A DNA stretch of 64,000 nucleotides from Marasmius tenuissimus (lineage: Eukaryota > Basidiomycota > Agaricomycetes > Agaricales > Marasmiaceae), in the NCBI GenBank assembly GCA_029532415.1, contig JAQOTA010000027.1, forward strand, positions 587,953 through 651,952, read 5' to 3'. Below, in pieces: positions 1 through 9,750 of the stretch. Position numbers and translations under genes: made by a program. The number at the start of each line of letters is the position of its first letter. Position 1 is the stretch's first letter. The notes below the pieces were generated by a model. The model saw only the letters and a program-made list of their open reading frames with translations. It was not told where the DNA came from and made no database searches.

Positions 1-3000
1 AGTACCGTTCATGTTGCTGAAGCGGTTCTTGATTCTGACTTTGTTGGAGTCCTTGACGAACAAGAAGCTCTCGTCTTGTTCTGAGTTCTTGTTCATAACG
101 TTGATTAGCGGCTTCTTCAACTTCTATCCAAGCTTCCAATTGGCGTTTGTATTGGTGCCATTGAACGAATCTCGCTTCTTGGTATGGCTGATTGTTATTA
201 ACAACCAAAGTAATATTGCCAATACTCGTGCCATCAGCAACGTGTAAGGGCGGTCCATTGGTCCTTAGTCCAATTACTGCAGGTCCGTAATTCTCGAATT
301 GAGAGTTGCGGGGATCACTTGGAGATGTAACCCAGGGGTCAACCTCGGGTTGTTCATCTACCGGACTAAGTCTTTCCGGTTGATCTGGTGGAGCAGTGGT
401 TGGGCGAGAAGGAACGTCAATGTAATCCTCCTCTAAGGATTGTACGCCATAAAAAGATTCGGGAGAGCTTGGAGGTGTGTGAACGATTTGGTCCTGCCAT
501 TGTCGTACTCTAGGTGGTGTAGTTGCGGGGCGATTTATGTATTCATGGGTAGTAGGGACTGGAGATTTGGAACGATTAAGTGACTCGGCTAATTCCATGA
601 AATCTCCAGGGTATGTTCTTGGTCGTTCATCGAATCGACCACCCTCGAGTTCTCTTCGAGGAATATCAGCCTGAGTCATGGGAACAGACATTCTAATGTT
701 GTTCATCCATTTGTACAAGTGCGTATGCCAATTATGAACATCTGGAAGATTAAGGTGAGGGATAAAGCGAATCCATCGCCTATTAAACCCTGGTTGTCTC
801 CATTGAGATGTTCTAAATTGACTCGCTCTTATGTCTGTCGTTCCAAATAACCATTTTCCTTCAAGACCAAGCTTGACTAACAAATGCCAGAAGATAGGAT
901 TCATCACTTGTATAGGAAGTGTGACATTCCTTCTGTTGACTCGAAAAGCTTCATCCACCGCAGTTGAACAAGGGTTTTTCACTCGTTGAACAAAATCTTC
1001 AACGGTGCTGATCCAATTTTTGTTATTGATTTCAGCTATAACCGTCGATAGGTGTTGAAGGTTCCATGTTTGGTATTCGTAGTGAATCGTGAACTTGGTA
1101 TCTTCTACAGTTTCCACATGTAATATCCTTTGTTGTATGCGTAGTTCATGAAGGGCTTGACGAGGTGTCATATTATGCACCGCATCCCTTCTAATAGCAT
1201 ACATAACGACATAATATTTGGTCCTGATCAGAACCCAGATCCAAAGATTATGATCTGGTGTGTTGCGTATTAATTTATAACGCATTCTGATCATGGATTC
1301 TTGTAATGCTATGTCGTTAGTCATTTGATCTCCGAAGTCTCGAAAATCATCGACAACAGGAATTGGGAGTTTAATCCCATTTATTATATGTGGTCTATTA
1401 TTCCTAAGGTTAACACGTCGCATCATGTTATCATGTTGTTCTTTGTATTCTTGTAAGAATCGCCATTCAACTTTTCTATTGATGAGAGGTGGCTTTGTGA
1501 TGTCATCTCCATCTTGAGAATAGTTTTCTGGTCTGAACAAATGAACAAGATCGGCGTGGTTCCTTGGAAACATAGAATCTGCCCATGGTCCATAATCGTC
1601 AGGAGGTGTTGAAACAGTTACACGCATGTCTTCTTGTGTGGGTGGCGCCGCTTCGAGATTCTCACCTTGGTCAACTTCGTCCGCAGGCGAAGTATGATTA
1701 GGTGTCGCCTCTCGTCGTGGCATTGTGAAGATAATTTCTTCATTACTATGCGCGCCATAAGAGTATGCAGAACATGTATGACTATCATTTGATGAATGAT
1801 CAGATGAAGAGTCACTATCAGGTTCCGTTGGAGTATCAGAGATGTACACCAAAGATGGTATCTCGTCTCCATCGCTGTCTATGTTTGAATTGGAAATAGT
1901 AGCCGAAGCGATAGCTTCTTCTACTTGTCGAACCTGTTCATCTAGTTGAACAGTTCGTCTATTGTTCCATTCTTGTACAGAAATGTGTCGTACAGGACGA
2001 CCTTCTCTGTCAGCAGCGATTCTCTCCTCTAGGCGTGCCTGTTGAAGATCATACGTGTTTTGGAATGGGTTTGGTGCAGATGTGCTACCAGTGGGGTAGT
2101 GGTAGGACATATGAACGTTTACTGGCCCAGCCATTTCGCGTTCAAAAACTGAGCTAATTTGCTCGTTTACTGCATTAATTCGATTCTGGTATTCGGAAGG
2201 TTTCTCAGAAGGTTCAAGTACCGCAGTGTGCGATTGTTGCCCCCCTTTTTGAGTATCCTTCTTTTTTCCTTTGCCTTTTCCTTTGCCCTTTCCTCCTTTC
2301 TTCTTCCCTTTCTTGGAAGAAGATCCACCTTGGTTCTGATTATTCTGGTTCTGGTTGTTTTTATTATTCTTCTTCTTTTGATTCGCAGAAGTACCAGAAC
2401 GAGACTGATCAGACCATTTCGGAGGAGAGTTAAATCTATTAACACCAGAAATCTTGGCGTTATGGGCAGTATAGGCAGCAGGACCAGAATGAATCCCATT
2501 CCTTCTATTCCATTCATTCGTAATTGCAGCAATCAAATCGGTAGGTTTAAGTTCTTCTTTCTTCATACGGGATACTTGCTGCTTGAAAAGCTGCCAGCGC
2601 TTTTCATTAAGCTTTGCTGTGATCATAAGACATAGCAAGTCGTCCGAAATTTCTACTCCATGATCCTTAAGTTGGTCCCGAACAGTCAACATATAACTGA
2701 TTCCAGGGACTGGATTAAGGTGTTCAGGAAGTTGGACGTTATGCAAGTCCGTATATAGATTCATCATCTTTGAAGAAGATTGAACCCCAAACGTAGATTT
2801 GAGCTTAGATAAGGTTGAGATTACCGAAGTTTTATCAACATGCGCGTCGTGAGCACGACGAGTTCGCATTTTGATAATTCCAATTACTTTGTTACGCCTA
2901 GAAGTCCACTCGGCTAGAGCGGTAGCTTCTCCTGAAGTAGCAGGGGAAGACGTTTCAGGCGCTTCTTCATCCAAGGCCTGAGGTATGCCTTGGGTAAAGA

Positions 3001-3262
3001 GGTAACCTTCAAGTAATCGAAACCAATCTTCGAAGTTCGAACCATCATCTAGCAAAACTGGAATGATACTGATTCCTCCTGATCCAGCAGGAAAGTTGCT
3101 GTCCGCAACCTGAGAGTACAACCGTTCCGTATCGTAGTTATAAACTTCTACAGAATTTTCTACTTCTGTTCCTAGAGTATATCCCGGCGTATTGCGAACA
3201 AACGTCGTTGGGGGATTACTGCTTGGGGAATGAGAAGCAGACCTAGATCCTGATTGAGACAT
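1..3262 (-). CDS. Gag-like retroelement polyprotein, very long ORF, 3' end outside window
   Basis: Read on the minus strand from ATG at 3262, the frame stays open to the window edge (at least 1087 codons, no stop; checked line by line). Residues about 70-290 resemble the gag polypeptide of Ty1/copia-type elements (UBN2/DUF4219-like): an L-L-D-D-G-x-N-F-x-D-W motif followed by a helical core. Residues about 290-345 are a low-complexity N/Q then K/G-rich stretch that probably binds nucleic acid. The remaining ~740 residues match no family I recognise; no CCHC knuckle, protease, integrase or reverse transcriptase is seen before the edge. A/T-rich codon use differs from the neighbouring genes. 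The TE assignment rests on the gag-like region and on the adjoining LINE; the C-terminal part is unexplained. Confidence 0.7.
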   Translation of the reverse strand, partial: MSQSGSRSASHSPSSNPPTTFVRNTPGYTLGTEVENSVEVYNYDTERLYSQVADSNFPAGSGGISIIPVLLDDGSNFEDWFRLLEGYLFTQGIPQALDEEAPETSSPATSGEATALAEWTSRRNKVIGIIKMRTRRAHDAHVDKTSVISTLSKLKSTFGVQSSSKMMNLYTDLHNVQLPEHLNPVPGISYMLTVRDQLKDHGVEISDDLLCLMITAKLNEKRWQLFKQQVSRMKKEELKPTDLIAAITNEWNRRNGIHSGPAAYTAHNAKISGVNRFNSPPKWSDQSRSGTSANQKKKNNKNNQNQNNQNQGGSSSKKGKKKGGKGKGKGKGKKKDTQKGGQQSHTAVLEPSEKPSEYQNRINAVNEQISSVFEREMAGPVNVHMSYHYPTGSTSAPNPFQNTYDLQQARLEERIAADREGRPVRHISVQEWNNRRTVQLDEQVRQVEEAIASATISNSNIDSDGDEIPSLVYISDTPTEPDSDSSSDHSSNDSHTCSAYSYGAHSNEEIIFTMPRREATPNHTSPADEVDQGENLEAAPPTQEDMRVTVSTPPDDYGPWADSMFPRNHADLVHLFRPENYSQDGDDITKPPLINRKVEWRFLQEYKEQHDNMMRRVNLRNNRPHIINGIKLPIPVVDDFRDFGDQMTNDIALQESMIRMRYKLIRNTPDHNLWIWVLIRTKYYVVMYAIRRDAVHNMTPRQALHELRIQQRILHVETVEDTKFTIHYEYQTWNLQHLSTVIAEINNKNWISTVEDFVQRVKNPCSTAVDEAFRVNRRNVTLPIQVMNPIFWHLLVKLGLEGKWLFGTTDIRASQFRTSQWRQPGFNRRWIRFIPHLNLPDVHNWHTHLYKWMNNIRMSVPMTQADIPRRELEGGRFDERPRTYPGDFMELAESLNRSKSPVPTTHEYINRPATTPPRVRQWQDQIVHTPPSSPESFYGVQSLEEDYIDVPSRPTTAPPDQPERLSPVDEQPEVDPWVTSPSDPRNSQFENYGPAVIGLRTNGPPLHVADGTSIGNITLVVNNNQPYQEARFVQWHQYKRQLEAWIEVEEAANQRYEQELRTRRELLVRQGLQQSQNQEPLQQHERY

Positions 3263-4831
3263 ATTGAGGTCTGCCAAAAGTCCCGTGAGCATACTCTTCA
3301 AATATAGAAGGGTGGAGCCAAGAGAGTGTCAATCGACGAAGGCTTCTAAGAAGCACCCATAAATAAATAGGGTTCGATGCACACCGAGAAATGCTCCAAA
3401 AGGTCTAGGACTTTTAACAGGCTGTATGCGTCAAGCAGATCATGGGGTGTACCGCGTGCAGGTAGTGCAGGGGAGTTAATCTGGTTACGAAGCCCTGCCC
3501 AATTGCTAGGGTCTTACAACGTTCCCAGTGTGTATCGGTGTCTGGTGTCCCATCGTGCTATCTGGTCTCAATCCCAGACTAGCAAAAGTATGAGTGATCA
3601 GCTCATACTGCCCGAATGACCCATAGAAAGTTATTATTAAACCTAGTCATCCATATGAATTGAGTTCATGCACCCTCTGCCTTAGGCATATCGGTGACCA
3701 GAAAGCAATCATAGGTGAGTTAGAGTTTAACAATAGCGTGGAAGAGAGGGGTCATCGGAAGGGGAGTCCCTGTACATACTAAAATGGCCATAAGATACCG
3801 TAAAACTGTATAGTATCAAAACCTAGTTGTAAGGAGATCAAATCTCCCAGCATGCATGTCATGCCCGGTCTTTCAACCGTCAGGAATCATGGCGAGTTGG
3901 TTTATAAGCACAACCCCATAGACCCCTAAACGATGCCTCATGGTGAGGATCATCGCCAACCATTGGTTTTCATCGGCATTAGGCAGTGATAATATAAGAT
4001 CAAAGCCCAATCCGGGTTATCAGCAGGGAGACAGAGCCGCATTAGCGGATAGGTCTATGCCGAAGAAGATGAAGCCGAAACAGTATGTACATGCGTTCGT
4101 GCAACATGCAACAGTACAGGGACATAGTGGATAGGTGAAAGGGAACTAACAACCCTTGACCTTGACACCAGACGGTGACAAGCCCGACATCGCTAGAGAC
4201 TTCCATAACCCATGTAGGTTACAGGTCGTCCGCTAGGATGGTGGCGACACACGGGAGCTAGGCTACTCCGATCATAACATCGACCTGACCACCGCTTGCG
4301 GGGCCCATAACCTGATGAGCCAGCATAGTTAAAGTGCACAGTGGGTATAACGAAGTAAACCTCACATGGGTAATACACAGAGTGTTCTTGTAGTCTTGGG
4401 ATGCTTGTGAAGAGGTGATAATCGAGTAGATTGTCCTAAGGCTTAAGGCCTTTCGTCCAGTCTTTTATACATAAGTTTCTGGTACATGTAATGAGTATTA
4501 CACTAACTGAAACTACTACTAGAAGTAGGTATTCGGCCCTAAAGGCGTAAAAGACATTAGTACTGTGTAAGTACTTCTACCATGAATGGTAGTATGCTTG
4601 GTGAGCATAGTCGTGTTTGCCTCATGTATTGGAGGCTCTACTTATGCTATTGGATAGTGACTGTCTATAGTGTCATTTATGATGAAACTACTAGATACGT
4701 AGTGAGATACGTAGACAGAGATGTAGTACTTGCATGAGGACGCAAGTGTTCTAGAGGCGTAGCTCTATAAATAGTGTGACGCGTAAACAACACGTCAACA
4801 GTGTATCACATGATATCCATCACGTTCAACA
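3263..4831 (-). other. Leader / candidate 5' LTR of the gag-like element
   Basis: No coding region is supported here. The stretch lies directly upstream of the gag-like ORF. Read on the minus strand it could begin with TGTTGAA at 4831 and contains a TATA-like TATTTATAG near 4770 plus several small hairpins between 4480 and 4700. A TGG-initial sequence at 3320-3310 (minus strand) could be a primer-binding site. The second LTR lies outside the window, so the LTR reading is inference only. Confidence 0.35.
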
Positions 4832-4875
4832 ATTTTGACGCGCATCAGTCGTGTATCGCGTTTGACGGTGAAAGT

Positions 4876-4890
4876 TGGAATGCTCAATGA
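4876..4890. repeat. Target-site duplication, LINE 3' side
   Basis: The 15-mer TGGAATGCTCAATGA here is repeated exactly at 7308-7322. It abuts the poly(T) run at 4891, which is the poly(A) tail of the minus-strand LINE. This is the expected arrangement for target-primed reverse transcription. Confidence 0.9.
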
Positions 4891-7307
4891 TTTTTTTTTT
4901 TTTTTTTTTTTTGGAGTAGCGTTTTGTAGGCCTCGCAGCTTCCGTTTCGGTACTGTGAGTTGGCCATCGCTGTTGTCGTAGGTTGTTATGACTACTTTAT
5001 TTCCATTTGAGCTTATTGTCCTGTCATCCAGAAGTCTGAATCCGATCCGTTTATTGCCTGTTCCCGTTTTTAACAGTCTCCCCGGGGAAATGCTTTACGC
5101 ACGCAGTGTGGGACTCGAGAGCGTCGTTTCTTCCTTCTAGAGGAGATCGCGGTCGTGAGTTTCACTTGCATTTTGCATCGGTACGGGTGATCTGTCTCTT
5201 GTGAGTGTTCCTCTATGTCTTTCCCTCGTACCTGTTCGACGTTTCCTGTCCGTCTCTATACCCACTAAAACCCCGTTTTTGGTCATCCAGTCCGGATCCA
5301 GTTGCTCTTTGTTTCTCAGGATCTTTTCCCATGTGGTCTTCACGAGCTCCACGTTTAGGGCTTTTCTCTCGAATCTCTTGTTCGTTAGCCGTCTGTCTAG
5401 GTTCATTCTCTCGTTCAACATTCTTTCCCATCTGGCGACTATTTCTGTCTCGGTGAAGGGTTCGTTTTCGTTTTTTATGACGCGTTCGCATCTCATCCTC
5501 CAGATTAGGTATGCTGATTCGACGATTAGGATTTTCCAGAGTCTCGCGTCTCCTTTGAGTTCTTTCCCGGATTCCGCATCTTTGATTTTGGCGACGCCCG
5601 CTCCGATTATTGTTCCTATGCCGGGTCTCATCCAAGGTATCGATTCTACCTTTCCCCATAGGTTTTCTACTGATCTCCATATTGTGTCTTGTCCGGGGCT
5701 TTCGCACTCTGTCAGTATGTGCTGTAGTGTTTCTAACCTTCCATTACAGTCTTTGCAGTATGCTCTTTCCTTGAGATCGTACGGGAATGTGTCCCTCAGC
5801 CAATGTGTTCCGACCATATATGCGTCGTGCGCTGCCAACCATAGGAATTGTCTCGACTTTCTCATGAAGTCTTTCGATCTCATCGTTTTCCAGATTTTCG
5901 CTTCAGTCGGGGTTTCTCCGAAAACTTCTTCCGTCTGTGCCTTCGCTAGTTCTATCATCGCTTTGGTGCGTTCTCTTTCCTTTCTCCTTTTCGCTTTGAT
6001 CTCTTTGACTGCTTTATATGCTTTGCTTTGTGATAGTCCAATGAGTTTCATTCCGGATAGCTGTAGGCTTTTGTCTTGCGCGTATATGATTGTGGTGGGT
6101 TCTTGTTCCAGGGTTCTGTCGGCTGCTTTTCTCGCTTTTGTTAACATCTCTGCGTTTTTCATCTTTGATTTCGGGAGCAGGAATTTGGTTTCCGTCTGTC
6201 TTTTTCGTAGGGCCATGATAGTTCCTTTTATATGCGGTTTCTCTTCCATGTCCGTGAAGTCGTTGTCCTCTAGGTTTCTTAGTTTGTTTGTTAGAATTTC
6301 GATCGTGTTTGGGGATATTCCTTCGATCTCTAGGTCTTTGTTTTCTCCGACTTCTTCTGCTGCTTTCGTTATCATTATGAGCTCTCCCGCCCTTCTTGTT
6401 TGTGTTGTTTTGTTCCTTGGAAGTTTGATTCTTATTTCACGGCCGTTTTCTTTGTGGTATACTGCTGCCGCGCATACCTCTGCGTTTTCTTTTCCAGTAT
6501 TTGATATTCTCGTGGCTATCGTGATTCGTTCGGCGTTTAGACTTGACATAATTTTTTCTTCGCTCGTCCTGATATTGATTTTTGGGATTTCGTTGCTTAT
6601 TTTGCCTTCCGTGAAGATTCGGAATGTTTCTCCTGGATCTCTTGCCGTTACCAGGTTTTTTTCGAAGTTTATCCAGTTTTCATCTGTGCGTCCGGGTCTG
6701 AGGTCTTTGTTTTTGTCTTCGAAGTCGTCAGGTAGCGTTTCCCTCGGGTCCCACTTCGGTGGTAGCGTGTCCAGTAGCTCTTTCGCTCTTGTTATGCATC
6801 CGTTGGGTGCGATGCAGCCATGGTTCCTCCACATTTTCTCGCATTCTTCGCATCCGCAGTCATCTCTTTTTCTGTGCTCTTTGTTAAGGCTTATCTCTGC
6901 GATGTCTAGGGCATCTCCTGCGGATCGGACGTTGTGGTCGTTCCTTAGGCAGTGGCTTGCTTGTGAGTTTGCTATCAGTCTTATTCTTTTTTCGGCTTCT
7001 CCGTGGTACCATATTGGTATGTCTCGGATTGTTTCTCGGTTGAATGAGATGCCTTCCATCCTTGCTCCGTATTTTTGTGCCGTCTTCGTCATTTTCTTCA
7101 GTTCTGGTGATAAGTTCGTTCCTTTCCCTATCTTTGGTGTCCACGATTGTTGTAAGTGATTTAATCGCACCTCTCTGTGTATTCCCTTCTCCTTCGATGT
7201 TATGTTTCTCGCGTATAGTGCGTCCGCAATTTTGGCCCACAGTCGTCTTTTCGGGCCTGATTCTAGGTATTCTTTAAGCCATATTATCTCTATGGCTTCG
7301 TTTCGTG
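4891..7307 (-). mobile_element. 5'-truncated non-LTR retrotransposon (Tad1/LINE-like) with poly(A) tail
   Basis: The element reads on the minus strand from 7307 to a 22-nt poly(A) (T run 4891-4912). It is bounded by the perfect 15-bp duplication at 4876-4890 and 7308-7322. Only the 3' part of a LINE is left, namely the RNase H-like region and C-terminal CCHC region. The endonuclease and reverse transcriptase domains are absent, so this is a typical 5'-truncated insertion. Both duplication copies are identical and the ORF is open, which points to a fairly recent insertion. The target was a tRNA-like repeat (7395-7568 and flank). Confidence 0.85.
5137..7307 (-). CDS. LINE pol C-terminal fragment: RNase H-like domain and CCHC motif
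   Basis: The frame is open from the 5' truncation point to a stop at 5137 (about 723 codons). The ORF extends a further 50 codons to 7458, but that part is host sequence beyond the target-site duplication, so the apparent 773-aa start is an artefact. Numbering from 7458: residues 200-222 form a Cys-rich cluster (C201, C203, C206, C215, C221); 311-450 match the RNase H fold of basidiomycete Tad-like elements; C568, C571, H580 and C585 form a CCHC knuckle of zf-RVT type. The first catalytic Asp (T-D-G-S in relatives) is Arg, and the S-D-S Asp is also missing. The RAGEL glutamate is kept. A functional product is unlikely. Confidence 0.75.
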
Positions 7308-7322
7308 TGGAATGCTCAATGA
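7308..7322. repeat. Target-site duplication, LINE 5' side
   Basis: Exact second copy of the 15-mer at 4876-4890. It marks the 5' truncation point of the LINE at 7307/7308 and shows that sequence right of it belongs to the target, not to the LINE. Confidence 0.9.
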
Positions 7323-7394
7323 GCGAGCTTGACGGGTGCTTTCTTGAAAAGGAAATGCCGCGCCAGAGTCTGTCTAGACGCCCACTGTCCATTA

Positions 7395-7568
7395 GGCGCT
7401 CACTCACGTTCAGCCACAATCGGACTGAAACAACGCCATATTGGGGGTCCACATCCAAGTATATCAGGCTCTTGATAGCTCAGCGGTATATGTAGCGTAT
7501 GTAAGTTAGACAGGTATGTAAATAAGAGGGGCTGGAGGCAGCAAGTTCGAGCCGGGCCCCTCTTTTGT
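7395..7568 (+). repeat. tRNA-like dispersed repeat, copy A (possible SINE)
   Basis: The plus strand has a pol III box A-like TAGCTCAGCGGT at 7476-7487, a box B-like AGTTCGAGCC at 7544-7553 and a TTTT terminator at 7563-7566. Box spacing is normal for type 2 pol III promoters. No complete cloverleaf can be folded: the T-stem is mispaired and the acceptor stem is not found. A 9-bp inverted repeat (7524-7532 with 7556-7564) encloses box B. A related copy at 24911-25075 on the other strand (roughly 85% identical by eye) shows this is a repeat family rather than a single-copy tRNA gene. Confidence 0.55.
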
Positions 7569-8197
7569 CATTTTCTTCGATGCGGTTTAGTTCTGTGGCC
7601 TACCATAGTACGAGTACGCCCACTTTTTTTACTTTATCTATTCAAGATACTTTCGTTCCAACTGATTTTCCTCCCTTCTTTAGTCGTGGCCTACATGAGC
7701 ACCTTCCAAATTGACACCAGCATAATCTTCAACTCCAAGACTCGGCCTGGCACAACGTCTTAACGTTCGCACTGAACACCAGTTAGACCGGCAAGCCCTT
7801 AAGACCTTGTCCAAACTCGTTGCTCCCTGGACCTGTCAAAGTCTTGAGTCAGAGCCTACGGAAAGATTGCATTACACGGACGCATGCCCCCTGTGGTTTG
7901 CCAGTTGAATTCTTGGCTGCTTAACTTTACGAGCCTATAACCGATCCACCAGGAGACTAGGCTACTCAAATGCTTCAACTAGATGAATTATCGGCAAATC
8001 GTCACAATAATAATCGAAACCTCAGATTTGCCTCAGATACAGACATAGATAATTTACAGACGACAGGAAGAAAGGGCAATCGGGAGACGCCCGAAGTTTC
8101 GGCCTATTTTCTGTTGAACTTTCCCCCAAACCATATCCGACCGAACCAATGGAGAGCTCCTTTCGAAGATAAATAACGTGAGCTATACCGTAGCTTT
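7569..8197. other. Intergenic, nothing recognised
   Basis: Between the tRNA-like repeat and the 3' end of the DUF6534 gene. The only open frames are short and have no recognisable content. Confidence 0.5.
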
Positions 8198-9750
8198 TTA
8201 CACCGCGTGTGTAGATCGGGCGAGATATGGATGGACCTCAACCTGCCATACAAAACATAATCAGCCCATTCTCTCACTCTGAAAGCAGGCGACTGCAGAC
8301 TCACCGGCGAGGTCATTTCTTGTAATTTGACGCCATTGTGATCCACTGAATCTCCCCTCGACCAGACTTCTCTATGGACCTTGATGCCAGGTATATCCAT
8401 CCGAACGCTTGTTTGACCGTTCCGTTGTTGAGAAGAGTTCGTCCCTGACGGAATACTGCCGTCTATAATCCTAATCCTACGGTTGAGAATAACCATGAGA
8501 TTATTGGAGTAGAGTTTCCCCAGTATATCGATGGGCACGTTCCAATAGGATCTCTTGGGGAAGGTGAAGAATAGCACCACGGTTATGATAGCGAGTACCG
8601 CTTGGGGGTGATTTCGGACTTCAGTATCTGGCGAAATCCGATACGCACGGTTTTGTATACTCACCCGTCAGTGTGCCGGTCTCCACAATCAACTGAATGA
8701 TTTTGGTGATCGCATCGTCAGTCTCGATGTTGAACCCAAGCCTCTTATTGGAAAGCTGCCGAAGGACGATATGTTCAACCAGGGAAAATGGGGTGACAGT
8801 GGATATTGACTCACAATCATGGTCATGCTGATAGCAATAATCACGTCGCACGCCCCAGTGATAGTCAGCCAAACCTATGAGGCTGAATATCAATGTGAAT
8901 TGAGACGTTGGAGTTACTGACTCTCGTACCGTCAATGCGGTCCGAGCGTGAACTGCCACCTTCGCAAGGTCGTTAATAATCTTGGACTGTACCCCGGCCA
9001 CAATGCCAGCAGTGCCTCCTGTGATAGCCAGCTGTTCGTGTAGGAGAACTCCTCGTCAGCTGTTACGCGCTTAGACTCTGTCACGAACGGAACTATACAC
9101 ACAATCGCTACGAGCACTCCAAGTGTCCGTGACTCTGATAGCTTCGCAATTCGATATGCGAAGAATAGTTGTACCGCAGTCCCGTCTGAAAAAGAAATCA
9201 GTATCCCACTTGACTTCAAAAAACGGACATACTGATCGCACTAATGGTTGGAATCGAGAACCAGTTATGCCTCATCGCCGTCAGACCTTCCACGTTTCCA
9301 AAGTTCAAACCATACTTGACGAAAACGTCGCAGGTAATGACAATGGTCTGCACGACCTCCAGAACGAACAGACCGTAAACGAGGATTTTGATGGTCCATC
9401 CATCCCGTCGTCTAAACGCAAGGTAGTACAGGACTAAAAGAAATACCGTGGTTTTGTTAGTGATCGCTCTTTGCCTGGAGGAGAGGTCGAGAGGAACACT
9501 CACAGACTTGAACACAGAGCACGCCGAGCAGTCCCCAGTTCAGAAAGTACCCGATGAGCTTCGAGTTGAGGACCACTGAGAGTGAGATCGAAATTCATTG
9601 AGTGGTGATAATGTCTCTTACATATGGTCCTGCCCTGCAGGCGGTGGGGGCGTGTTAACGAAGCGTAGAAATGAACACTCGAAGGACTTACACAGCGCCA
9701 ATGGGAGCTGACAACCCAGACGATCCCAATTCAGCTCTCTCATCTGCCAT
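8198..9750 (-). CDS. DUF6534-family multi-pass membrane protein
   Basis: Start ATG at 9750 (MADERAELGSS). Short GT-AG introns join exons carrying hallmarks of the basidiomycete DUF6534 family: an early helix ending in G-V-L-C-V-Q-V near 9510; a helix with KILVYGLFVLEVVQT near 9390; a segment reading VWLTITGACDVIIAISM near 8865-8810; the cytosolic RLGFNIETDDAITKIIQL-type motif near 8745; and the last helix with FFTFPKRSYW followed by ILGKLYSNNLMVILNRR near 8560-8480. The chosen end uses a 62-nt intron and stops at 8198. Reading through that intron instead would give a longer tail to 8104. The biochemical role of the family is unknown; a plasma-membrane or organellar location is likely. Exon borders were placed by eye. 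Confidence 0.75.

Noticed and set aside
2159..2635. 158-codon plus-strand frame, hydrophobic
   Set aside because: Antisense of the K/G-rich tract of the gag-like ORF; the hydrophobicity is a mirror of Lys codons.
5201..7159. 652-codon plus-strand open frame
   Set aside because: Antisense of the LINE RNase H/CCHC frame; its residues show a shadow composition (Ser/Phe-rich) and no motif.
7470..7568. Functional tRNA gene
   Set aside because: Box A and B are present but the T-stem is mispaired, no acceptor stem is found, and a related degenerate copy exists.
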